Below are positions 11,321-20,241 of a stretch of 64,000 nt of DNA, one piece after another. Under the pieces are notes generated by a model that was given only the letters and a program-made list of their open reading frames with translations, did no database searches and had not been told where the DNA came from. The stretch comes from Neovahlkampfia damariscottae (lineage: Eukaryota > Heterolobosea > Selenaionea > Neovahlkampfiida > Neovahlkampfiidae), in the NCBI GenBank assembly GCA_016618085.1, contig JABLTG010000029.1, positions 78,152 to 142,151 of the forward strand. Direction: 5' to 3'. A program made the position numbers and the translations under genes. Position 1 is the stretch's first letter, and each line of letters begins with the position of its first letter.

Positions 11321-11397
11321 CAACCAATAAAAAAAAGTCCGACCAATTTAATCTCCGGATTCATCCGACAAAAACAGAAATCCCTGTTCATTTATTT

Positions 11398-12323
11398 TTA
11401 TCCATAAATCCAATCTTTTTCTTTCCTACAAGCTTCTGGATTTATATTTATCAAATCCATATCTGATTGAACAGGATTATCATGTTCATCAAAAACACCC
11501 CCGACATGAAATTTCATAAATCTTCTTGTTGGAAAAGGTCTTCCACCCCATTTAAAACAATGAAAAGAATCATGAGAAATCATTTGATTTTTGACAATTG
11601 GATAAAGATATTTTGACAAAAAATCCATGTCACCTCTGTAGCTTTTCCAATCATAATTTTTGGATAACTCAATTAAATTTGGTATTTTTGAACGTACTCC
11701 ACCCCACATTCCACCCTTTGAAATTTAAAAAACATTGAAAAACAAACATTAAAAGCGTAGTTATGATTTGGGTGATCTCTCATTGAATGAACAGGTATTC
11801 CACTTGCAATCCATTCATCAATAGCTGATTTTTCACGGATATTCAATCTTGAATCAGAGTCTCTGATGATAAATCTATCAACACTTTTATCTGTTGAAAC
11901 AAAAAATCTCCAAAACATACCACGAATCGAACCTGTGAAATTTTTATCATCCATATATACAATTTCCGCTCCTTTTTCTTTCAATTTCTTGATAATGTGA
12001 TCTGGTACTGTTTTGTCAACATAAAATCTACAAATCCAATCTGGAAAAATTTGTTTTTGTAATTCCACGTTTCTTATTGCTCCAATGGTGTATTTTGGAT
12101 TATTTCCATATAATCCAAATGATATTATTTTCTTCTCTGGATTTTTTAAATTTTTGTGATGCTCCAGCTCCATAGTTTTGTTTGTAAATTTTTTTTCAAT
12201 ATAATAAATCTCTGTTGTTGGGCATGTTTCATTATTTTTTAAAAATATATAACCAAGTGATGCTATATAACATAATAAAGTTATTCCAAACAACATTTTA
12301 AAAAAAGTTGCTTGCATCTCCAC
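11398..12323 (-). CDS. Type II membrane glycosyltransferase-like protein
   Basis: Two exons (12323-11748, 11715-11398) with a 32-nt intron give 297 residues. One N-terminal membrane anchor is followed by a lumenal domain with ISFGLYG, FRFIIRDSDSR-type DxD motif (RDSDSRLN) and GGMWGG, the layout of small Golgi glycosyltransferases. It probably adds a sugar to surface glycans; donor and acceptor cannot be told. The intron falls just before GGMWGG and keeps the frame. Confidence 0.75.
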
Positions 12324-12494
12324 TCACAAACAGGAACAACAAACGAATTTTATTGGATGACTCAATGAGTCGCATTTGAATAAAACAAAAATGGTTAAAC
12401 AATAAATCTTCTTTTTTGTAGTATAATCAAACCATTTGATTTCAAAGAATTAATTGAAAATTAAAAGCGTTGATGTGGTTAATAATAGATTTAT

Positions 12495-13011
12495 TTAAAG
12501 AACAGATTGTTCATTTTCATCATCAACTTGTACATCATATTCTGTGCCTTGAAATTTTGGTGATTTACATTCTTGAACAAAATCAACAATACAAGTCAAA
12601 ACAGAAATAATTAACATAAAAAATTCAACAATAAGAGCCATTCTCCAAGCAGCACCACGAACTTCAAATGATAATAAAAATGTCCAGTGTCCAAAAAGTA
12701 ATAATGAAATAATAAAGTGAGTGAGACCTGACATAGCAAAACTCCAAATTGAAACAATAAAACCAAATAATGATATGAAAGGAAGTACTTGACATGGGTA
12801 CAAGAAAATATAATCAGATGCTGTGTGTGGTTCTAAAAACATGACAAAAGGTGTGATCTAAAAAATAAAAAAAACAAAATTATTTTACGCATGAAATGAC
12901 TGAAAATATTAAAGCAAATGCCAACAAAAAAAGTCTACAAATTAAAAAAATTTTGTTTTGCTCTTTGAAACGAACAAGAAGACCAACAAAATGTTCTCTA
13001 ACAGCAGACAT
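12495..13011 (-). CDS. Four-helix integral membrane protein
   Basis: Two exons (13011-12889, 12857-12495) with a 31-nt intron give 161 residues. Four hydrophobic segments span most of the protein, with a short acidic C-terminal tail (DVQVDDENEQSVL) that is probably cytosolic. The overall plan resembles MARVEL or tetraspan proteins, but I see no diagnostic motif, so the family is left open. Confidence 0.7.
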
Positions 13012-13216
13012 GTTTTTTGGTTAGAGTTTTGATTGGATCAAATTTCATGGAAGAGTCGAATCAATTTGAGAAACTCTTTTCAGTGTTTCATCATTGATTG
13101 AGCTGAATAATCGTTATTGAAGCTTTTTTATCTCTAACAGTGTTTTTTTTCAACCCAAAATCAAACACCAAACATATTTTTCTGCAACATTCGAACATTT
13201 AGGAGATTTTTTGCAC

Positions 13217-13292
13217 AGTTTTATTCAATTCAAAAGATCCAGTTAACTTTTCAAAGTTTTATTCAATTCTAAAAATCCAGCTAACTTTCCAA
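13217..13292 (+). repeat. Imperfect 38-bp tandem duplication
   Basis: Two adjacent copies of a 38-bp unit begin at 13217 and 13255; each starts AGTTTTATTCAATTC and later has ATCCAG followed by TAACTTT. They differ at a handful of positions. The repeat lies in the 370-bp spacer between divergent membrane-protein genes. The rest of that spacer holds CCAAT-like elements and no gene I can support. Confidence 0.8.
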
Positions 13293-13380
13293 AACTGGTT
13301 CTAAACCACTTTCATTGGTCCATAAATCCTCTTCGATTTTGAAAAAAACTCACACCAGTTTTTCACATAACCAATTTCAC

Positions 13381-14124
13381 ATGAAGACAATACTATTATT
13401 GATAACGTTTATTTATATAATTTCAGCCCAAAATATTATCAAATTTTCATCCTCTGATACAGCCTGTGTAGTTGCTTCAAAAGTATCGATTATCACACCA
13501 AAATGCTCAAACACAACGATAGGATATACTACAACAATATGTAATTCAACACATGTTATGGATAAAATATGCTCAGATAGTTCATGCAATGAGAATTGTT
13601 ATGAATCAAATTTCCTTGAAATTGATAGGTGTTATCTGGAGCCAGGAATTAGAAACTCAGTCCGTTATGGATGTGGTGATTATAAATTTAAAAGAGAAGG
13701 ATCAACAACAGCTGTTTATTTTTCAGATAAACAATGCTCGAAACCAACTGGAGAAACAGTAGTTTCAGAAGGTTGTCATCTTGAAAATAAGCAAGCATCA
13801 CTATTGAGTTGCTCAAGAAGTTTTTTTCATCCTTTAGGTTATTTTTCAAAAACAACGTATAATGGTACCACATGCACCACCAATGTGGATCAAGTGAAAG
13901 AATACCAAAGAGGAGAATGTATCTCTGAAAATAATGTTCATTTTATGATTACTGCATGTAATACACAACCAGTAGATCAAATTTTAGTTGTAGTTGTTTC
14001 CTTAGGGGCAATACTTATTGGTTGTTTTGGATTTTTTTCAATGTCATTGTTATTCGCTTTCTTATCATCTAAATTGAGAGGACCTGATGAAGAAGAAGTT
14101 GAAGAAGGATACAATGAAATCTAA
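13381..14124 (+). CDS. Type I membrane protein with Cys-rich ectodomain
   Basis: 247 residues, single exon. A signal peptide (MKTILLLITFIYIISA) is followed by a roughly 190-residue ectodomain with many Cys in pairs, one hydrophobic segment near the C-terminus (VVVVSLGAILIGCFGFF) and a short acidic tail (DEEEVEEG). The frame is open from 13315, but the ATG at 13381 gives a proper signal peptide and follows a CCAAT element. Likely a cell-surface or secretory-pathway protein; no family recognised. Confidence 0.75.
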   Translation: MKTILLLITFIYIISAQNIIKFSSSDTACVVASKVSIITPKCSNTTIGYTTTICNSTHVMDKICSDSSCNENCYESNFLEIDRCYLEPGIRNSVRYGCGDYKFKREGSTTAVYFSDKQCSKPTGETVVSEGCHLENKQASLLSCSRSFFHPLGYFSKTTYNGTTCTTNVDQVKEYQRGECISENNVHFMITACNTQPVDQILVVVVSLGAILIGCFGFFSMSLLFAFLSSKLRGPDEEEVEEGYNEI

Positions 14125-14190
14125 TAAGTAAATGAATTAAAATTTAATTTTTTTCACATCAGATATTTATCATTTGATTTTCTGTTTTCG

Positions 14191-14197
14191 CCAATCA
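14191..14197 (+). promoter_or_regulatory. CCAATCA element close to the ATG at 14203
   Basis: An exact CCAATCA sits only five bases before the start codon, leaving almost no room for a 5' leader if transcription starts downstream of it. The WD40 gene at 46318 shows the same arrangement. Confidence 0.45.
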
Positions 14198-14202
14198 AAA
14201 TC

Positions 14203-16647
14203 ATGCAAAGATTGATCTTGTTCAAACTGAATAACTTTCATTTCAGCAAAATATATACTTTTAAAAGTTCTTTAGGAAGGAATTATTCCAAAATTTTAAG
14301 ATTCAAAGATATAAAACCAGAACATTTTTCACAAGTCGGGGAGAAAAATGAAATCCTGAGCAAGATTTACAATTTACAAAGTTTCATCAAAATTCCAAAT
14401 GGATTTTGTTTGACCAAGGAAGTATGTTTAGATTTCTTGTACAATTCAGAATTACCCACCACAACATCCAATGTAAAAGACTTAGTTTCATCAATGAAAT
14501 CACAAGATGAATTGAAATCATTCATTAATGAAAAAATCCAAAAAACTCAATTTTCAAAATTCATAACAGAAACTATTCAACAAAATTATCAAGATTTAGA
14601 ACGTCAGTATGGAAATCATTGTCCAATAGTAATACGATCAAATGTTAGTGAAGAATATGACTTTGAACCATTTTACAACATCAGAGATACAAATGAAATC
14701 ATGGAAAATTTGAAATCCAAGATATCTGAAATCTATTATTATGTTAGTAAAGAGACATTTCATTCAAGAACGATTTCGGAAAAAATATTTCACAATATCA
14801 GTTTAACACTTCAAAAGATGATTGAATCAAATGAATTTGTTCCTTCTGGTGTAATGTATAACGTTGATTTTAGAACTGGCTTTAGGAATGCAATTGAAAT
14901 TTTATCAAATTTTGGGTACTGTGAAGAAATTTTGGACTCAGATCATTATGTATGTTTCAAACCAAATGTTGAAAAAGATATCTTTCCAATCATTGAAAAA
15001 TCAAGAGGTGAAAAATTTTATCGTTCAATTCTTGAAAGAAATGGGAAGAATTTACACAAAATTCGTAATTCAACTCCGATTAAATCCAAGTATTGTTTGA
15101 CTGATGAAGAAATTATATTCTTATCAAAACATGCAATTTCCATTGAAAAAATGGTCGAAGGAAATAATGTTGAATTGAAAATAAAATGGGCTAAAGATGC
15201 AAAAACGAAAGACATCTACATAATAAATGTGAAAGAGATGAAGAAAATTTCCAGATTATCAAATGAAAATTGGATTACTGAATATGATCTATTGGATAAG
15301 AATCAAAAGGAAATATTAATTGGAGATTCAATAAATGACAGAATAGTTTCAGGAAAAGTGTTAAATATCAAAAAAATGGATAATTTCAAACCTGGAAGAA
15401 TTTTGGTTACAAATTCCACCAATCATCAATGGAATCAAGCATTGAAACGATCAAAAGGATTAATAACAGAAAATGATCAAAAATTCAGTCATGGTCCATT
15501 ATTTACCAAATCTCAAGGAATTCCATGCATTTTTGGAGCTCAAAAGGCAACTCAAATTTTAAGAAATGGACAAACAATTACAATGGATGGGAATACAGGT
15601 AAAGTTTACTCAGGGAAATTAGATTTCAAAATTTCTCAGCATGATTTAATATTGATGCCAAAAACTCAAACAAAAATCATGATGAAAATGGAAAGACCAG
15701 AAGAAGCTTTCAAGTATTCATTTGTGCCAAATTCAGGAGTTGGAATGTTAAAAATAGATACAATTTTGAAAAGAATTGGTATTCATCCAATGTCTATTTT
15801 ACATCCTTATCGTCTTCAAAAAAGAGATCAAATCAAATTAAACCAAATGACAATGCAATACCCAGAAAAGAAAGAATTCTTCGTGGAGAAATTATCAAAT
15901 GGAATTTCTTCTATATGTGCCGCATTTTATCCAAAACCTGTTGTTGTCAGTTTTTCTGATATGATGACTTCAGAATATTCAAATTTGTTGGGAGGTGAAA
16001 CTTTTGAACCAAAAGAAAGAAATCCTGTTTTGGGATTAAGAGGAGCAAGAAGATATCTCAGTGATAGTTATAAAGAAGCTTTTACATTAGAATGTGAAGC
16101 AATCAAAAGAGTTAGAGAAAAAATGAAATTTGACAATATCCAACTAATCATACCAATGTGTAGAACTGTAGAAATGGGTAAACTGATCCTTGAAGAGTTA
16201 AAAACAAATGAATTGGAAAAGAATGAAAATTTGAAAATATTTCTTATTTGTGAACTTCCTTCTCATATTTTTCAGTTGGATCAATTTTTAGAATTGTTTG
16301 ATGGTTATAGTATAGGTACAAATGATTTAACTCAAATGATATTGGGTATTGATAAAGCAATCAAATGGGAAATGATTTCAAAAATTTATGATGAAAAAAA
16401 TTCGGTGATTAAAAATATCATTGCAAATACAATTGAAAAAGTTTTGAAAAAAAAGAAATACATTAATATTTGTGGAGATGCTGTCTCTGAATATCCTGAT
16501 TTTACTGAATTTTTAATAGAAAATGAAATTGATGCAGTGACAATCAATCCAAATTCAATGATAAAATCAATTCATTTGATTCATGAAAAAGAAACTTTAA
16601 TATCACGAATATTTGCCAAAAAACCTGAAATTTTTAGTTCAGGATAA
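14203..16647 (+). CDS. Divergent phosphoenolpyruvate synthase-like protein (pyruvate, water dikinase family)
   Basis: Single exon, 814 residues, same domain order as PEP synthase. The ATP-grasp-type N-domain is weakly conserved (VIRSNVSEEYDF). The mobile phosphohistidine domain keeps a His in KFSHGPLF followed by GIPCIFG. The C-terminal PEP/pyruvate barrel is clear: NLLGGETFEP, VLGLRGARRY, CELPSH, GTNDLTQM and a catalytic-type Cys in NICGDA. A basic, Ser-rich N-terminus could be a mitochondrial presequence. Classical enzymes make PEP from pyruvate and ATP; the worn ATP-binding half makes activity uncertain. It overlaps the convergent aminotransferase gene by 14 bases. CCAATCA lies six bases before the ATG. 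Confidence 0.85.
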   Translation: MQRLILFKLNNFHFSKIYTFKSSLGRNYSKILRFKDIKPEHFSQVGEKNEILSKIYNLQSFIKIPNGFCLTKEVCLDFLYNSELPTTTSNVKDLVSSMKSQDELKSFINEKIQKTQFSKFITETIQQNYQDLERQYGNHCPIVIRSNVSEEYDFEPFYNIRDTNEIMENLKSKISEIYYYVSKETFHSRTISEKIFHNISLTLQKMIESNEFVPSGVMYNVDFRTGFRNAIEILSNFGYCEEILDSDHYVCFKPNVEKDIFPIIEKSRGEKFYRSILERNGKNLHKIRNSTPIKSKYCLTDEEIIFLSKHAISIEKMVEGNNVELKIKWAKDAKTKDIYIINVKEMKKISRLSNENWITEYDLLDKNQKEILIGDSINDRIVSGKVLNIKKMDNFKPGRILVTNSTNHQWNQALKRSKGLITENDQKFSHGPLFTKSQGIPCIFGAQKATQILRNGQTITMDGNTGKVYSGKLDFKISQHDLILMPKTQTKIMMKMERPEEAFKYSFVPNSGVGMLKIDTILKRIGIHPMSILHPYRLQKRDQIKLNQMTMQYPEKKEFFVEKLSNGISSICAAFYPKPVVVSFSDMMTSEYSNLLGGETFEPKERNPVLGLRGARRYLSDSYKEAFTLECEAIKRVREKMKFDNIQLIIPMCRTVEMGKLILEELKTNELEKNENLKIFLICELPSHIFQLDQFLELFDGYSIGTNDLTQMILGIDKAIKWEMISKIYDEKNSVIKNIIANTIEKVLKKKKYINICGDAVSEYPDFTEFLIENEIDAVTINPNSMIKSIHLIHEKETLISRIFAKKPEIFSSG

Positions 16648-17602
16648 TTTCTTCACTCATTTCTAATAAATTTTTTTTCACTTTTGCTCCAAGTTTTGAA
16701 GAAAATTCAATTGGGAAATCTAATTCTTTAACTTCATCGGTGAATTGTTTTTTATCATTCTTATTTTCTTTTCCAAAAATACCATCGAAATACTTTTCAG
16801 TTTTATGTAGGTATACCTTTTCTACAGGAAAAACCAATCTTGTAGTGCTTGAAATAAAAACTTCTTTCCATTCACTTATTTCACTAATTTTTGGTGCTTT
16901 GAAAACAACTTCAATATTTTCATCTTTGCATATTTGTAGTATCAATGTTCTAACTGTTCCAGATATAATTCCTTCATTAGATGTATATAATCTATTGTCA
17001 TTCATTAAAACAAAAAAATTAGAAGACAATCCTTCATTTGCATGACCTTCATGATCAACTAGTACAACTTCATTTGATGTTTTACAAAATTTCACATCTT
17101 CTATTTGTTTTCTATAACGTACCCATTCAGAATCTTTCGCTAAAATATGTTTTCTTGAACCTGGAATGAACTCAATAGATCTCTTGATTTTATCATCAAA
17201 TGCATCATTCAATCTTGAAAAATGAATTAATAAATCACATGAATCATTTTCCCAAGTTATCAAAATTGTCAATTTCAAATCATCTTTTGTGTTGTCCACT
17301 AAAAAACCTTCTTTCAAATTTTTTTTCAGTTCTTCTTGGAGAAGTGCTTCATTTGTGATTTTTTCAAAACATTTTGGAATATTTTTGTAATTTTCTTTGA
17401 TCATAATTTGACAAGAATCTGATAATCTTTTGACATGTTGTCGGAGATTGAAAACATAAAATTTTCCGTTTTCTGTTTTGATTGTTCTAGCGCCTGTATA
17501 GGCACCTCTTTGTGATTCTGATAAAAATTTACCAGCATCAATTGTTGTTTTTAAAAGTTTTCCATTCTTTGTAATGTATGGTAAATTGAACAAATTAGAC
17601 AT
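16634..17602 (-). CDS. PLP-dependent class IV aminotransferase (branched-chain aminotransferase/ADC lyase fold)
   Basis: Single exon, 322 residues. The N-terminal RGAYTGARTI and FNLRQHVKRL, the central EGLSSNFFVL and the SGTVRTLIL segment with the following SEWKEVFISSTTR are typical of fold-type IV aminotransferases. The probable PLP Lys lies in the YRKQ region. It resembles the plant-like class IV group more than classical BCAT, so the substrate is open between branched-chain amino acids and D-amino acids or aminodeoxychorismate. It converges on and overlaps the PEP-synthase-like gene. Confidence 0.85.
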   Translation of the reverse strand: MSNLFNLPYITKNGKLLKTTIDAGKFLSESQRGAYTGARTIKTENGKFYVFNLRQHVKRLSDSCQIMIKENYKNIPKCFEKITNEALLQEELKKNLKEGFLVDNTKDDLKLTILITWENDSCDLLIHFSRLNDAFDDKIKRSIEFIPGSRKHILAKDSEWVRYRKQIEDVKFCKTSNEVVLVDHEGHANEGLSSNFFVLMNDNRLYTSNEGIISGTVRTLILQICKDENIEVVFKAPKISEISEWKEVFISSTTRLVFPVEKVYLHKTEKYFDGIFGKENKNDKKQFTDEVKELDFPIEFSSKLGAKVKKNLLEMSEEIILN

Positions 17603-17710
17603 TAAAATTGAGCTGATTGGACAACCAAGACTTTTGCTTTTTATGTTTTTTCTGACAAAAATATTTGTTCTTTTTGATTCAATTGAAGGGTAGTTTTTTG
17701 TTTTTTTTCA

Positions 17711-18580
17711 ATGAGCCAATCAAGTGAAATATCAAAAAGAACTGAAGAAGAAACTGAGGAAGTAAAAACTCTATTTGTAAGCGGATTACCACTTAATGTT
17801 CGTGAAAGAGAAATATATTTGTTATTCCAACAATGTCCTGGTTATGATTCTTCAACTATAAAATTGAAAGCAAAAAGTGCAGTTGCATTTGTACTGTTTG
17901 ACGACAACAAAACAGCTTCAAATGCAATTGATAAAATCAATGTAATATAAAAAAGAAACTAACCACTTCAAAAAGGGTACACAATTCGATCCGGATTCTT
18001 CAAATAAAATCAAAGTTGAACTTGCAAAAAACAACACAAAAATCCAAAAAAGAGAAAGATCAACCACTCCAGAGAATCATTCTGAAAAAAGAATGAAACA
18101 TAATTATCCTCAATCTTCTTTTTTCCAAAGTTTTTCATTTAATTTTTTTAATTTTTTTTCCAAGATGGTTTTTACAATCCTGTATTGAGTAGAGGTTTAT
18201 TTCCAATAACACCACCTCCAGGACCTTTAAATATAGAAGAATACTCAAATTATTTCAACGATTTTTATTATCAACCATCCAAAGGCTGTAATACAATCTT
18301 TATTGCAAATTTAGATTCTTCAATCAAAGAAAAAGATATTTTGGATCTTTGTTGTAAAATACCTGGTTATTCAAGAGTAAAATACCACAAAAATTAATAT
18401 CTCTAGATGAAAATGTTAAGAGGTGAAAATAAAAAAGATCCAGTTTGTTTTGTTGAATTTTATGATGTCAATTATGCACATTCTGCAATCAGAAATTTAA
18501 CAGGTGTAATTTTAAAAGGAATGAAAAATCCAATCAGAGTTGAATTTGCAAAAAATGAAATGGGAGAAAAAAAAAAATAA
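17711..18580 (+). CDS. RNA-binding protein with two RRMs (RBPMS-like)
   Basis: Four exons (17711-17941, 17976-18129, 18165-18376, 18407-18580) with introns of 34, 35 and 30 nt give 256 residues. RRM1 has RNP2 LFVSGL and RNP1 AVAFVLF; RRM2 has TIFIANL and VCFVEFYD. The spacing and the phrase KIKVELAKNNTK after RRM1 resemble the RBPMS/couch-potato group. A Ser/Thr- and Pro-containing linker separates the domains. Expected to bind mRNA; targets unknown. Both introns inside RRMs keep the domain frame. Confidence 0.88.
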
Positions 18581-18647
18581 AATTTTATAACGTTTCAGAA
18601 TGCACCGATTTTTTTGTGATTAAAAATCTTTATTTTATCATAATTTT

Positions 18648-19838
18648 TCATTTTGAATTCATCAACATTTGAGACAATGAAATTCCAAAAATTAACAGTG
18701 AAGAAATCACAATTGTCACCATTGTTATTGAAAAAATAATGATAGCAGGTATCAATAATGAGGGTGTTTCATCACATGACAATGGGAAATAATTCAATTT
18801 TTCATGAATACCTCCTGAAATCAATGAATTAGAACAACAAAGTAATTGTCGTAAAATATGACCACATTTCTCACTCATACATGATCCGTTCGGTATTGCT
18901 TCTGTAAGGAAAGAAATAGTACCATTTTCTTTCTGATAAAAGTCCAAAGGACATCCATTGTCCTTCCAACATTGTTGATAATCAATAGCATATTGAGTGT
19001 AATTACATGCATCTTGTTGAATGTCATGAATTTTACAAACACTTTCTTTGGTTCCATTTTGATTATTAATACAGAAACAAGCTTCTCCCATTGATGAAGA
19101 ACAATTTCTATTACCACATGGTAAATCATCAATGATATGATATCCGCACCTTTTTACATTTTCATTTTCTGACTTCATACAGCTATAAATTCCAATACAT
19201 TCAATATCCTCAATACATATATCACCTTTAACTTTCTTCCCAATTTTTTCGCATTTCTTATTTTTCGTGCAAGCGGTTCCGATTGGACATAGAATGTAAT
19301 AGTTATGTCCTGGTGATTTATCAATAAAATCATCACATGAATCATTTTCATTTAATCTTTTTTCACACATTTTCGTTTTTTTTGAGCAATAAAGTTTTTC
19401 AGCACATTCAACAGGTGCTTCTGGATTGCAAGGATATTTTTCTTGCTTTCCGACACAAAAACCAAAAGTACAAATACCACCATAACACTGAATAAAATTT
19501 TAAGTTTTTTTTGTCATTTACTTCTTTGTCTGAGTCACAATGTTCTCCGTTATATTTTAATGAGTTACAAACATGTTCAATACATTTAACATGGTTTAAT
19601 TCACTCAAAAAGCAATCTGAATGATGTTCACAACGAGCTCCTCTTTATTTTTTTTTTAATATTTTTTTTAATTTTACAGATGACCAGGTTTACATTCATG
19701 ATGCTGACAAGTTAAAAAATTCTTACAAAAAAAATTTTTGTCGTCACAAAAAGAACCTTTAACACCATAAGTGGCGTTTATGCATTGTGAGAAAGTGGAA
19801 CTGATAAAAACTACCAGTATTAACAACACAATTTTCAT
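18648..19838 (-). CDS. Cys-rich type I surface protein
   Basis: Three exons (19838-19678, 19642-19522, 19487-18648) with introns of 35 and 34 nt give 373 residues. A signal peptide (MKIVLLILVVFISSTFS) leads a long ectodomain with Cys every 6-15 residues, in a loose EGF- or Dickkopf-like spacing, and a C-terminal membrane helix (PAIIIFSITMVTIVISSLLI) followed by a tiny tail. Likely a plasma-membrane or phagosomal protein. No single named domain can be assigned. Confidence 0.8.
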
Positions 19839-19887
19839 CACAAAATGAAAAGTTGGACCAATGAAAATGAATCACAGAATGATTTAT

Positions 19888-20216
19888 TCATAAACCAAGT
19901 TCTTTCTCCAATTCTGCTTTATGTGCTCTATATTTTTTAAATTCATTTGAAACAATAAATCTTGATACTGTGTCATAAATGTTAACTTCAACTTCATCTT
20001 CAGCAACCGAAAATAAATCATTATCAAATTTTTCATCATCAAATCTTTTCAATGTTTCACGTGAAGCTTCGATGATAGATTAACTTCCAATGGGGAAACT
20101 CTAGATATCAAATAATTCTCTTTAATTTTCATTCCAAATCTTTTCTTTCCAATTTCCTTTGTTAATTTATAATCTACTATATCCAATTTGAAATAGATAT
20201 TTTCTGTAAAAATTTA
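19888..20216 (-). pseudogene. Broken RGS domain remnant
   Basis: Two frames together spell most of an RGS domain: ENIYFKLDIVDYK, then IKENYLISRVSPLEVNL in one frame, and SRETLKRF, LFSVAEDEVE and RFIVSNEFKKY in another. The frames switch at about 20070-20074 with no room for an intron. The first helices of the domain are missing. An AG-ending T-rich stretch precedes ENIYF, so the first part could instead be a terminal exon of the gene at 20242. Compare the intact RGS protein at 38033. Confidence 0.6.
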
Positions 20217-20241
20217 TTCAATTTTTTCTCCGAATTCTTAT

